In this document: positions 1 through 6,854 of the stretch, piece by piece
Layout of the letters: each line of letters opens with the position of its first letter
Position numbering within the stretch: position 1 is the stretch's first letter
Source: DASZZY01 sp036260395
Lineage (GTDB): Bacteria; Actinomycetota; UBA4738; CALAEC01
Direction of reading: 5' to 3'
Length of the DNA stretch: 9,710 nt
NCBI GenBank assembly: GCA_036260395.1
Contig: DASZZY010000169.1
Coordinates: forward strand, 1 to 9,710
Program-made: the position numbers and the translations under genes
The notes under the pieces: generated by a model
What the model saw: only the letters and a program-made list of their open reading frames with translations
What the model was told of the DNA's origin: nothing
Databases searched by the model: none

Positions 1-709
1 CGTGGGCCGAGGCGTCTTCGGCTACCTGGCGTTCATCAACCTGGCGCTGGGGCTGTTCAACCTCCTCCCGGGGTTCCCGCTCGACGGCGGGCGCATCCTG
101 CGCTCGGCGGTGTGGGGGGCCACCGGGAGCCTCAGCCGGGCCACGCGCGTGGCCGCCACGGCCGGCCAGGTCGTGGGGTACCTCTTGGTCGGCGGCGGCG
201 TGCTGCTCCTGCTCGCGGGCAACTTCGTCGGCGGCCTGTGGATCGCGGCCATCGGGTGGTTCCTGTCCCAGGCCGCGGTGGCCTCGGCCCACGAGCAGCA
301 GATGCGGCGGATGCTCGAGTCCGCCGATGCCGAGGACGTCATGGCCCGCAACCTCGTGAGGATCCCGGCCGACCTCACGCTGCGCCAGGCCGTGGACGAG
401 TTCTTCATGCGGCACGACCACGGCGCGTTCCCGGTGGAGGACGGCGGCGAGACCGTCGGCCTCTTGACGCTCCGCGGCGTCCGGAAGGTCGACCGCGAGG
501 CGTGGGACGAGCGCACCGTGCGCGACACGATGACGTCGCTGGGCAACGCCGTCACGGTAGCGCCCACGACGGCCATGCCCGTGGTCCTCGACAAGCTCGA
601 GCCCGAGCAGGTGCAGCGGGTGCTCGTGGTCGAGGACGGCAAGGTGACGGGGATCATTACCTCGCTCGACGTGGCCCGGTGGATCCGGCGCCGCCAGGAG
701 CTCGGCTGA
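1..709 (+). CDS. Site-2-protease-type (M50) membrane metalloprotease with CBS pair, 5' partial
   Basis: This is the C-terminal part of an intramembrane zinc metalloprotease; 235 residues are visible and the start lies before the window. The sequence NLLPGFPLDGGRIL (visible residues 20-33) is the family's conserved LDG motif, whose Asp is a zinc ligand. The HExxH motif, normally N-terminal to it, must be off the window. Hydrophobic segments lie at about 55-72 and 76-95. Two CBS domains follow at about 111-165 and 172-229; in this subfamily such pairs are thought to bind adenosyl ligands and gate activity. The in-frame GTG at base 2 is probably an internal Val codon. The TGA is only 9 bp before the operator of the next gene, so the tetR unit looks separately controlled. 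The substrate cannot be told. Family assignment is firm; completeness is not known. Confidence 0.88.
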   Translation, partial: VGRGVFGYLAFINLALGLFNLLPGFPLDGGRILRSAVWGATGSLSRATRVAATAGQVVGYLLVGGGVLLLLAGNFVGGLWIAAIGWFLSQAAVASAHEQQMRRMLESADAEDVMARNLVRIPADLTLRQAVDEFFMRHDHGAFPVEDGGETVGLLTLRGVRKVDREAWDERTVRDTMTSLGNAVTVAPTTAMPVVLDKLEPEQVQRVLVVEDGKVTGIITSLDVARWIRRRQELG

Positions 710-717
710 TCCGCGGC

Positions 718-747
718 TTGACGATGTGACGCCTGACGTCATATCGT
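718..747 (+). promoter_or_regulatory. Probable leaderless promoter of the tetR-diiron-thioesterase unit
   Basis: A -35-like TTGACG lies at 718-723 and a -10-like TATCGT at 742-747, with an 18-bp spacer. Initiation about 7 bp after the -10 falls at 754-755, which is the ATG of the TetR gene. No Shine-Dalgarno-like sequence lies in the 20 bases before that ATG. Together these suggest a leaderless mRNA, common in Actinomycetota. The start site is inferred from spacing only. Confidence 0.6.
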
Positions 748-749
748 CA
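719..749 (+). promoter_or_regulatory. 31-bp near-palindromic TetR operator
   Basis: The left arm begins TGACGATGTGACG and the right arm ends CGTCATATCGTCA. The two halves are reverse complements about base 734 apart from two mismatched pairs. Each half holds two TGACG-type elements. It covers the -35/-10 spacer and most of the -10, so a bound repressor would block RNA polymerase. Its place directly before a TetR-family gene makes autorepression the natural reading; operator identity is inference. Confidence 0.7.
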
Positions 750-754
750 CGCAG

Positions 755-1348
755 ATGGCCGTCGTCGCGGACGCCCTTCGGACCCACACTCGGGCCCGGA
801 TCCTCGAGGCCGCGTTCCGCGCGGTCTCCACGTTCGGCCTCTCGCGGTTCACGATGGACGACGTCGCCCGGTCGGCGGCCGTCTCCCGCCAGACCGTCTA
901 CCGGTACTTCCCGTCGCGGGACGACCTGATCCTGGCCCTCGTGGAGCGCGAGGAGGAGACCTTCCTCGAGGGCACCCGGGCGGCGTTCTCGGCGCACCGG
1001 CGGCTGGAGGACGCCATGGAGCAGGCGCTGCTGTTCTCGCTCCGAGCGGCCCGCGAGCACCCGCTGCTCGACCGCCTGCTGGCCGCCGAGCCCGAGGCCC
1101 TGCTGCCCTACCTCACGATCCGGGGCGGCCCGCTCCTGGCCCGGGCCCGAGCCGTCCTCGAGGAGCTCGTGCGCGGCCGGACCGATGTCCGCCCCGAGCT
1201 GCTCCACCGCGCGGTGGACCTGGCGGTCCGCGCCGTGGTCTCGTACACGCTCACGCCGACCGAGGACCTCCCCGAGGACGTTGCCCGGGAGAGCGCCCGC
1301 ATCCTCACCTCGGCGCTGAACGCGAACCGGAAGGAGGACCGACGATGA
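755..1348 (+). CDS. TetR-family transcriptional regulator
   Basis: A 197-residue protein of normal TetR length. The N-terminal DNA-binding domain spans about residues 10-60, with the helix-turn-helix at about 33-52 (TMDDVARSAAVSRQTVYRYF) followed by the typical SRDDLI. The remaining helical part is the ligand-binding/dimerisation domain, too variable to name a ligand. The ATG at 755 is chosen because it begins right where the predicted transcript starts. The TGA overlaps the ATG of the diiron gene (ATGA at 1345-1348), so the two are translationally coupled. It probably represses its own unit through the palindrome at 719-749 and releases it on binding a small molecule. A substrate or product of the diiron enzyme/thioesterase pair is a reasonable guess (inference). 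Family certain; ligand unknown. Confidence 0.93.
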   Translation: MAVVADALRTHTRARILEAAFRAVSTFGLSRFTMDDVARSAAVSRQTVYRYFPSRDDLILALVEREEETFLEGTRAAFSAHRRLEDAMEQALLFSLRAAREHPLLDRLLAAEPEALLPYLTIRGGPLLARARAVLEELVRGRTDVRPELLHRAVDLAVRAVVSYTLTPTEDLPEDVARESARILTSALNANRKEDRR

Positions 1349-2484
1349 GCACCCGCTACTACGCCCTGCCCGTCGAGCAGACGAGGTGGGAGGTGCCGTC
1401 CGGCTCGACCACCGTGTTCAACTGGGAGTACGACGAGACCCGCGACCGCCTCCTGACCCTGTACGAGAAGGGCAAGGAGAAGCAGTGGAACGCCCAGACC
1501 CGGCTGGACTGGTCGGTCCAGGTCGATCCGCGTTCGCCGGACAACGCGCCAGACTTCTACATCCCGATCTTCGGCTCCGACATCTGGGAATCGCTCGACG
1601 ACGCGAAGCGCGGGGAGCTCCGCCAGCACATCGCGGCGTGGATGAACTCGCAGTTCCTCCACGGCGAGCAGGGGGCGCTCATCTGCGCCTCGAAGATCGT
1701 CCAGACCGTCCCCGACATCGACTCCAAGTTCTACGCCGCCACCCAGGTCATCGACGAGGCGCGCCACGTCGAGATGTACTCGCAGTACACCCGGGACAAA
1801 CTCGAGCTGGCCTACCCCATCAACCCCCATCTGAAGGAGCTCCTGAACCAGGTCATCGCCGACCCGCGGTGGGACATGACCTACCTGGGGATGCAGGTCA
1901 TCATCGAGGGGCTGGCCCTCGCGGCGTTCGCCATGATCCGGGACTTCAGCGAGGAGCCGCTGGCCAAGGCGATCAACACCTACGTGATGCAGGACGAGGC
2001 CCGCCACGTGGCGTTCGGGCGGCTGGCGCTCAAGGACGTCTACCCGCAGCTCACGCAGGCCGAGCGCGACGAGCGCGAGGAGTTCGTGGTCGAGGCATGC
2101 TACCTGATGCGCGACCGGTTCCGGGCCCAGGAGGTCTGGGAGCAGATGGGCTTCGACGTCGAGCGGTGCCTGGCGTTCGTCGACGAGTCCGAGATGATGC
2201 GGGAGTTCCGGAAGATGCTCTTCTCGCGCATCGTGCCGACGGTCAAGGACATCGGGCTGTGGGGGAAGAAGATCCAGCGCGCGTACGCCGACATGGGCGT
2301 GCTCCAGTTCCAGGACGCCGACCCGGATGCGCTGTCGGCCCAGGACGAGGCCCTGGCGCGGAAGCTCGACACGAGCCGCGGCCTGTCGGAGGAGGCCGAG
2401 GCCGCCGCCAAGCTCGCCGGCGTCGACGCTACCCGGGCCATGGAGGTGGAGCAGACGATCCGGGCCGGCGCCGAGGGGCAGTGA
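1345..2484 (+). CDS. Diiron ferritin-like / R2-like oxidoreductase, substrate unknown
   Basis: A 379-residue soluble helical protein with a complete carboxylate-bridged diiron signature: Glu108 (HGEQGAL), Glu138-x-x-His141 (DEARHVEMY), Glu188 (IIEGLAL) and Glu218-x-x-His221 (DEARHVAF). The two Glu-to-ExxH spacings are both 30 residues, as in ribonucleotide-reductase R2, R2lox and bacterial multicomponent monooxygenase hydroxylases. Such centres activate O2 for hydroxylation, desaturation, N-oxygenation or radical generation; which applies here cannot be read from the sequence. About 105 residues precede the first ligand, and the last 60 are charged and Ala-rich. The start has a strong AAGGAGG (1331-1337) with a 7-nt spacer and overlaps the tetR stop. 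A hotdog thioesterase follows directly, hinting at an acyl substrate (inference). No large-subunit reductase, ferredoxin or reductase gene is nearby. Confidence 0.85.
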   Translation: MSTRYYALPVEQTRWEVPSGSTTVFNWEYDETRDRLLTLYEKGKEKQWNAQTRLDWSVQVDPRSPDNAPDFYIPIFGSDIWESLDDAKRGELRQHIAAWMNSQFLHGEQGALICASKIVQTVPDIDSKFYAATQVIDEARHVEMYSQYTRDKLELAYPINPHLKELLNQVIADPRWDMTYLGMQVIIEGLALAAFAMIRDFSEEPLAKAINTYVMQDEARHVAFGRLALKDVYPQLTQAERDEREEFVVEACYLMRDRFRAQEVWEQMGFDVERCLAFVDESEMMREFRKMLFSRIVPTVKDIGLWGKKIQRAYADMGVLQFQDADPDALSAQDEALARKLDTSRGLSEEAEAAAKLAGVDATRAMEVEQTIRAGAEGQ

Positions 2485-2966
2485 CCGCCGAGGACGACGG
2501 GGCCTTCCGGCCCCTCCCCTCGCACTACGAGCACTGCTTCGGCTGCGGCCGCGAGCACCCCACCGGGCTCCACCTCGAGATGGAGGGCGGCGGCGGCCGG
2601 GTGCGGGGCTGGTTCGAGGTCACCGAGCACCACCAGGGCGCTCCGGGGCTGGCCCACGGCGGCGTCATCGCCGCGGCCCTGGACGAGGGGATGGGGTACC
2701 TGCTGTGGCTGGTGGGCTCGCCGGCGGTCACGGGGCGGCTGGAGGTCGACTACGCCAAGCCCGTCCCCGTGGGGGCCCGCCTGGAGCTCGAGGGATGGCT
2801 GGAGCGCGTCGAGGGGCGGCGGATCTCGACCGCGATGGTCGGCCGGATCGCGGGGCAGGTCGCCGTCCGCTCGCGGGCGCTCTACCTGAAGGTCGGCGTC
2901 GAGCACTTCGTCGAGCACGCGCGGAAGGTCGGCGAGGAGATGGCCGAGCACCCCTACAACCCCTAG
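2481..2966 (+). CDS. PaaI/THEM4-like hotdog-fold acyl-CoA thioesterase
   Basis: A 161-residue single hotdog-domain protein. Residues 19-30 (CFGCGREHPTGL) carry the Cys-x-x-Cys-Gly...Gly-Leu lead-in typical of this thioesterase branch. AHGGVIAAALDEGMG (58-72) is the core helix with the HGG motif and the Asp68/Glu69 position where the catalytic acid lies. The central strands (RLEVDYAKPVPVG) match the 4HBT fold. Family members hydrolyse acyl-CoA or acyl-ACP thioesters in the cytosol, usually as tetramers. The GTG start at 2481 overlaps the upstream TGA (GTGA), and only a weak GAGGGG precedes it, so translation is probably coupled. The coding frame stays open upstream inside the diiron gene, but that is another reading frame. 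It likely releases or removes an acyl product linked to the diiron step (inference). Confidence 0.88.
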   Translation: MTAEDDGAFRPLPSHYEHCFGCGREHPTGLHLEMEGGGGRVRGWFEVTEHHQGAPGLAHGGVIAAALDEGMGYLLWLVGSPAVTGRLEVDYAKPVPVGARLELEGWLERVEGRRISTAMVGRIAGQVAVRSRALYLKVGVEHFVEHARKVGEEMAEHPYNP

Positions 2967-2970
2967 GTCA

Positions 2971-3010
2971 GCGCCGTCGTCCCGGTCGGCGCCGCCTCGG
3001 AGCGGGCGCC
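2971..3010. terminator. Weak GC hairpins in convergent gap, possible terminator
   Basis: The 64-bp gap between two converging operons holds GCGCCG (2971-2976) that can pair with CGGCGC (2987-2992), and alternatively GGCGCC at 2988-2993 with GGCGCC at 3005-3010. No T-run follows on either strand, so an intrinsic terminator is not established. Short GC stems are common at this base composition. Confidence 0.25.
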
Positions 3011-3030
3011 ACAGGGTCGAGCCGAGCGCC

Positions 3031-4467
3031 TCAGACGGCGGGGATGGGCTCGGTCTCGGCGGCCTCCGAGGCCCTGGCCGCCGGCAGGACGACGGCGAAG
3101 GTCGCCCCTTCCCCCGGCGTCGAGTGCGCCGAGATCTCGCCTCCCATCGCGCTCACCAGCGAGGCCACGATGGCCAGTCCCAGGCCCGCCCCGCCCGGAG
3201 CCCCGGCCCGGGCCCGCTCCCCCCGGTACAGCCGGTCGAAGACGTGCGGGAGCTCCTCCGGAGGGATCCCCGGGCCGTCGTCCTCGACGGTGATCACGAC
3301 CCGGTCCTCCCGCCGACGCCCCGTGATCGTGATCGTGGCCGCCTCACCGGCGTGCCGGATCGCGTTCGTCACGAGGTTCGTCAGGGCTTGGAGCAGCCGT
3401 TCGGGATCGGCCACGGCGTAGAGCCCCGGCTCCACGTCGACCCGGCTCTCGCGGCGGGCCAGCTGCATCCCCCGGAGGAGCGCCTCGCGGACGACGAGCT
3501 CGACCTCGACCGGCTCCCGGGCCAGCGGCATCCCCTCGTCGAGCCGGGCCAGCAGCAGCAGGTCGTCGACGATCCGGCGCATCCGCTCCAGCTCCTCGTT
3601 CGCCAGCGCCAGCGAGCGGTGGGCGTCCGGCCCGCGGAGCCCCTCCTCCAGCAGCTCGAGCTGGCCTCGCATGACGGTGAGCGGGGTACGGAGCTCGTGC
3701 GAGGCGTCGGAGAGGAACCGCCGCTGCGAGGCGAACGCGTCCTCCAACCGCTCCAGCATCCGGTCGAAGTTCTCCGCCAGCCGCCCGACCTCGTCCCGGG
3801 GACCGGCGTGCTCGACGCGGCGGGAGAGATCGCGGGTGGCCTCGATGGCCTCCGCCTCCGCGGTCATGCGCCGCAGGGGCCGCAGGGTCCTGCGCACCGC
3901 GGCCACGCCCAGGACCGTGGCGAACGCTAGCCCGACCGCCGTGGCCACGGCGATGCCGGAGACGATCGGCCGGAGCGTCTCGTCCACCTGTGACCGCGAG
4001 GCGACGACCAGGGTGCCGGCCCGCCGCCCCCCGAGCTCCAGTGGGACCGCCAGGGCCCGCACGGGCCCGTCGGGCGCCTCGAGGTCGTGCCACCCCGACG
4101 TCGGAGCGTCGAGGAGCTCGATCAAGCCGGGGACCGCATCGGGATCGAAGCCGCCGGCGCTCCTCACGGGGCGGCCGCCACGGGGCTGGACCAGGGCCTG
4201 CTCGTCCGGGGAGAACCCCCGGGTCCGGAGCCAGCGGCGGGCCTCGGTGTCGAGGTCGGCCGGCGTGGCCACCCGCTGCGCGGGACCGGTCTGGAACGAG
4301 GCCACCACCGACGCGAGCCGGGCGTCGAGGCTGGCGGCCAGGTGCCGCCGCGTCAGGTGGATCACCAATCCGGCGACCACCAGGAGCGTGGCCGCCACGA
4401 GCATCGCGTAGGTCGCCGCCAGTCGGACCGACAGCGAGAGGCTGCGCCCCGGACGGTCGGTGGCCAT
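3031..4467 (-). CDS. Sensor histidine kinase of the five-gene operon
   Basis: A 478-residue membrane sensor kinase. TM1 at about 18-38, an extracytoplasmic domain at about 39-168, TM2 at about 169-190 and a HAMP domain at about 191-245. The dimerisation/phosphoacceptor helix carries His257 in SHELRTPL (256-263). The ATPase domain has the N box NLVTNAIRHA (364-373), G1 DDGPG (396-400) and G2 GGAGLGLAIV (425-434), so it should be active. The ATG at 4467 is chosen because AGGGGGA lies just before it and a basic tail runs into TM1; the open frame continues upstream only as a shadow of the neighbouring repeat gene. It starts 10 nt after protein B and is the last gene of the operon. The obvious partner is the regulator at 4885-5556. 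The sensor domain matches no ligand-binding family I recognise, so the signal is unknown. Confidence 0.93.
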   Translation of the reverse strand: MATDRPGRSLSLSVRLAATYAMLVAATLLVVAGLVIHLTRRHLAASLDARLASVVASFQTGPAQRVATPADLDTEARRWLRTRGFSPDEQALVQPRGGRPVRSAGGFDPDAVPGLIELLDAPTSGWHDLEAPDGPVRALAVPLELGGRRAGTLVVASRSQVDETLRPIVSGIAVATAVGLAFATVLGVAAVRRTLRPLRRMTAEAEAIEATRDLSRRVEHAGPRDEVGRLAENFDRMLERLEDAFASQRRFLSDASHELRTPLTVMRGQLELLEEGLRGPDAHRSLALANEELERMRRIVDDLLLLARLDEGMPLAREPVEVELVVREALLRGMQLARRESRVDVEPGLYAVADPERLLQALTNLVTNAIRHAGEAATITITGRRREDRVVITVEDDGPGIPPEELPHVFDRLYRGERARAGAPGGAGLGLAIVASLVSAMGGEISAHSTPGEGATFAVVLPAARASEAAETEPIPAV

Positions 4468-4477
4468 CGCGGTCCCC

Positions 4478-4888
4478 CTAGTCGTGGCCCGAGCCCGAGC
4501 CGCTGGAGTCGCCGCTGCCCGAGTCGTCGCTGCCCTTGCCCGAGTCGTCGCTGCCCGAGCCGGAGTCGTCGCTGCCCGAGCCGGAGTCGTCGCTCCCCGA
4601 CCCGGAGTCGTCGTCGCCGCCCTTCCCCGAGTTGTCGTCGTCGCCGTCGTCCTCGTCCTCGTCGTCATCGTCGTCCTCGACGACCACCTCGGGCTCGATG
4701 GCCTCGATGGTCTCGTCGGGCGTCGGGACGGCCGTCGGCCGGGGTGCGGGCCGGGGCGCCTGGCGGTCCACCTCCAGCCGGATCGCCGCGGGCGCGGCCT
4801 GCGGTGGCTCGCGGCGCTCCCCGACACCGACGACCACGCCGAACAGGAACAGCATCGCTCCGATCAGGGCGGCCATCGCGGCCCTCAT
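4478..4888 (-). CDS. Protein B: membrane-anchored acidic Ser/Gly/Asp repeat protein
   Basis: A 136-residue protein I do not recognise. A hydrophobic segment at about residues 5-22 is a membrane anchor or uncleaved signal. It is followed by a Pro/Ala/Arg linker (26-58), a very acidic block (71-85, nearly all Asp/Glu) and a repeat tail (86-136) with five near copies of DDSGSGS. There is no Cys, so it is not a lipoprotein, and nothing suggests an enzyme. The tail should be disordered and highly negative. The ATG overlaps the regulator's TGA (ATGA) and is preceded by GGAGGT within the regulator gene. It lies between the regulator and the kinase, where two-component operons sometimes encode an accessory sensor or inhibitor; a role in binding cations or tuning the kinase is inference. 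Topology is uncertain because an Arg pair follows the hydrophobic segment. Confidence 0.75.
   Translation of the reverse strand: MRAAMAALIGAMLFLFGVVVGVGERREPPQAAPAAIRLEVDRQAPRPAPRPTAVPTPDETIEAIEPEVVVEDDDDDEDEDDGDDDNSGKGGDDDSGSGSDDSGSGSDDSGSGSDDSGKGSDDSGSGDSSGSGSGHD
4508..4612 (-). repeat. 21-bp coding tandem repeats (DDSGSGS units)
   Basis: About five copies of a 21-bp unit encode residues 93-127 of protein B. On the plus strand the unit reads roughly gagtcgtcgctgcccgagcc. Copies differ mostly at single bases, one unit changes to DDSGKGS and the last to DDSGSGD. The 21-bp length preserves the frame, so gain or loss of units would only lengthen or shorten the tail. Confidence 0.85.
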
Positions 4889-5556
4889 GGGGCGACCTCC
4901 GGGACGGCGAACCGGTACCCCATCCCGCGCACCGTCTGGATGAACGCGGCGCCGATCTTCCGGCGGAGCGCGGAGACGTAGACCTCCACGACGTTCGATC
5001 CCGGATCGAAGTCCATGTCCCACACGATGCGCAGCAGCTGGTCCCGCGACAGCACCTGCCCGGGGTGGCGCATGAACGTCGCCAGGAGCGTGAGCTCTCG
5101 CGCCGACAGCGGGATCTCCCGCCCGGACAGGAAGGCTCGGTGGGCGGCCAGGTCCAGGGTCAGCGGTCCGGCCTTCAGCGCTCCCTCCTCCTCGTCCGAC
5201 CACCGCAAACGGGCACGGATCCGCGCCGCGAGCTCCTCGATCGAGAACGGCTTCGTGATGTAGTCGTCGGCGCCGGCCTCCAGGCCGCCGACCTTCGCCC
5301 CGGTGTCGTCCATGGCCGTGAGGGCGATCACCGGCAGGCGGGGCTTCCGGGAGCGGATCTCCTCGAGCACCTCGAGCCCACCCTTCCCGGGGAGGACGAG
5401 GTCGAGGAGCACCAGGTCCACGTCGAGCTTCGACGCAAGCTCGATGCCGCTCGGCCCGTCGGCCGCGGAGGTCACGACGAAGCCGCGGGCGCCGAGGCCT
5501 CGCTCAACGATCTCCCGGATCCGGGAGTCATCTTCGATCAGCAGCAAATGGATCAG
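4885..5556 (-). CDS. OmpR/PhoB-family response regulator, probable CTG start
   Basis: A regulator of 223 residues if begun at CTG (5556-5554), or 220 from TTG at 5547. The receiver domain has the acidic pair Asp9/Asp10, phosphoacceptor Asp52 (LLDLVLPG), Thr80 and Lys102 (TKPF). A winged-helix DNA-binding domain fills the C-terminal part, ending in SALRRKIGAAFIQTVRGMGY. I prefer CTG because it gives MIHLLLIEDD, the usual family N-terminus; its CTGA overlaps the upstream TGA like the other overlaps in this operon; and AAGGAG (5561-5566) lies 4 nt before CTG but 13 nt before TTG. Its natural partner is the kinase at 3031-4467. It probably binds the 11-bp-phased array at 7465-7503 (inference). 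Family certain; exact start is not. Confidence 0.92.
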   Translation of the reverse strand: MIHLLLIEDDSRIREIVERGLGARGFVVTSAADGPSGIELASKLDVDLVLLDLVLPGKGGLEVLEEIRSRKPRLPVIALTAMDDTGAKVGGLEAGADDYITKPFSIEELAARIRARLRWSDEEEGALKAGPLTLDLAAHRAFLSGREIPLSARELTLLATFMRHPGQVLSRDQLLRIVWDMDFDPGSNVVEVYVSALRRKIGAAFIQTVRGMGYRFAVPEVAP

Positions 5557-6854
5557 CTCGCTCCTTGAGAGTCGATCAAGCGTACCGCGACATCGGATCT
5601 ACGCCTGACCTGATCCGGCCACTCCGGATGGATCAGGCGGAACGGCCCGGTGGCCAGCAACAGCATCGCCAGCCCCTCTCGCCACGCCAGCTCGGACGGA
5701 TCGATGCGAAGCCGGCGGACGAACGCCCGGCGGAGGAGCGACCGGTAGGCCAGCAGGCGATCGGCCGCCCGTGGCACCGACAGCGCCAGCGCCACCAGGT
5801 GGGCGCAGAAGTTGGCGGCGTCCATGGCCGGGTCGCCGAGCCCCACGCCGTCGAGGTCGATGAGCCCGAGCCGGTACCCGCGTCCCACGAAGAGCTGGGC
5901 CTCGTACAGGTCGCCGTGCACCAGCCGAGGCGCGACGGCGGTCCCCTCGGCGCCCACGGCCACGGCCGCGGCGACCCGTTCGGCCGCCGGCATCGCCGGC
6001 GACGCCACCCGCTCCAGCAGGCGCAACGTCTCCCCCGCCAGGCGGACCGCGTGGCCGGCGTCCGGCGCGTCCCCCGGGGGCGTCGTTCCCAGGCCGCCGG
6101 GCAGGTCGTCGAGCACCGCCGCCACCCGCTCCGGCGCGGGCAGCGATCCGCCGCCCAGGAGGAGGTCCCGCAGCGACCGTCCCTCGAGCGAGGGAACCAG
6201 GAGCGTCCTGCCGTGGGACGCGGTCGGGAGGGCCAGGTCGAGCCGAGCCCGGCTCGCTCGCCGTGGCCGATGCAGCATCCAGCGACGAGCGGCCGAGCCA
6301 CGGAGCGTCTTCCCGAACAGGATCGACCGCCGGGAGCCGCGGTGAAGAGCCACATACCGGAACACCGCCCGGCGGCGAGGCCGGTACCGGAGCGGCTCCA
6401 CGGAGACGGCGGCGGGGGCTTCGCCGGAGGCCCGCAGGATGTCGCGCACCGAGGGGCCCCACGCGGCGTCGGCCAGCCCCTCGAGCGACGGGTCGTAGGG
6501 GAACGCCCACACCAGGTAGGGGTCGATCTGCTGGACGGGGTCGGCCAGGCCGTACCGGGACGCGAAGTCGTCGGGCGGAGCGAGGGCCGGGCGAGCCGTG
6601 GCCCGCGTCTCCGCGGAGACCGAGAGCACCCGGGGATCGCCGGCCGGCGTCGTGGCCCGCACGCGATAGCGGACCACGCAGGATGCCCCCGGACGGTACA
6701 GCGCCTGGACCGGCCGCGACTCGAGCGCGTCCCACCCTCGCCGCCGCAGGAACGCCCGGACGGCGGACGGGCCCGAAGGTCCGAACAGGCCCCCGGCCCC
6801 GGGGAGCCCGGGGTCCGGGGGAAGCAACCGGGACAGATCCCGGGCGTCGGTCAT
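5553..6854 (-). CDS. APH-like phosphotransferase with apparent duplicated N-lobe
   Basis: A 433-residue protein with an aminoglycoside-phosphotransferase/choline-kinase-like catalytic core. LVHGDLYEAQLFV (311-323) is the catalytic loop with Asp315; the usual metal-binding Asn is replaced by Gln320. LIDLDGVGLGDP (331-342) is the metal-binding Asp segment (Asp333). Lys182 in FGKTL is a candidate nucleotide-binding lysine. The N-terminal 240 residues are long for the family and appear to hold two copies of the N-lobe: YRPGASCVVRY (53-63) then PSLEGL (122-127), and YRPRRRAVFRY (157-167) then PSLEGRSL (221-228). Only the second has the Lys. It is cytoplasmic. Homologous folds phosphorylate drugs, sugars, amines or choline; the substrate here is unknown, and resistance should not be assumed. 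The start overlaps the protein A stop (ATGA) and the stop overlaps the regulator's CTG. Confidence 0.8.
   Translation of the reverse strand: MTDARDLSRLLPPDPGLPGAGGLFGPSGPSAVRAFLRRRGWDALESRPVQALYRPGASCVVRYRVRATTPAGDPRVLSVSAETRATARPALAPPDDFASRYGLADPVQQIDPYLVWAFPYDPSLEGLADAAWGPSVRDILRASGEAPAAVSVEPLRYRPRRRAVFRYVALHRGSRRSILFGKTLRGSAARRWMLHRPRRASRARLDLALPTASHGRTLLVPSLEGRSLRDLLLGGGSLPAPERVAAVLDDLPGGLGTTPPGDAPDAGHAVRLAGETLRLLERVASPAMPAAERVAAAVAVGAEGTAVAPRLVHGDLYEAQLFVGRGYRLGLIDLDGVGLGDPAMDAANFCAHLVALALSVPRAADRLLAYRSLLRRAFVRRLRIDPSELAWREGLAMLLLATGPFRLIHPEWPDQVRRRSDVAVRLIDSQGAS

Noticed and set aside
1386..2966. A 526-codon open frame extending the thioesterase upstream
   Set aside because: The first 365 codons are an out-of-frame Arg/Gly/Pro-rich reading of the diiron gene. 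The thioesterase begins at GTG 2481.
2967..3030. A bidirectional intrinsic terminator
   Set aside because: Only short alternative GC stems and no T-tract on either strand; kept as a low-confidence feature rather than a finding.
4499..4640. RTX-like calcium-binding nonapeptides in protein B
   Set aside because: The units are DDSGSGS heptads and lack the GGxGxDxUx pattern, so an RTX fold is not supported even though cation binding by charge is possible.
4499..4640. CRISPR-like array in the 21-bp repeats
   Set aside because: The units are contiguous with no unique spacers, are in frame inside a gene, and have no cas genes nearby.
3031..4827. A 598-codon version of the histidine kinase
   Set aside because: The extra 120 residues are a Thr/Arg/Ala shadow of the protein B repeats in another frame. 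ATG 4467 has its own ribosome binding site and leads straight into TM1.
5553..6854. Calling the phosphotransferase an aminoglycoside-resistance gene
   Set aside because: Only the fold motifs are shared. The long N-terminus, the Gln in the catalytic loop and the two-component context do not support a drug substrate.
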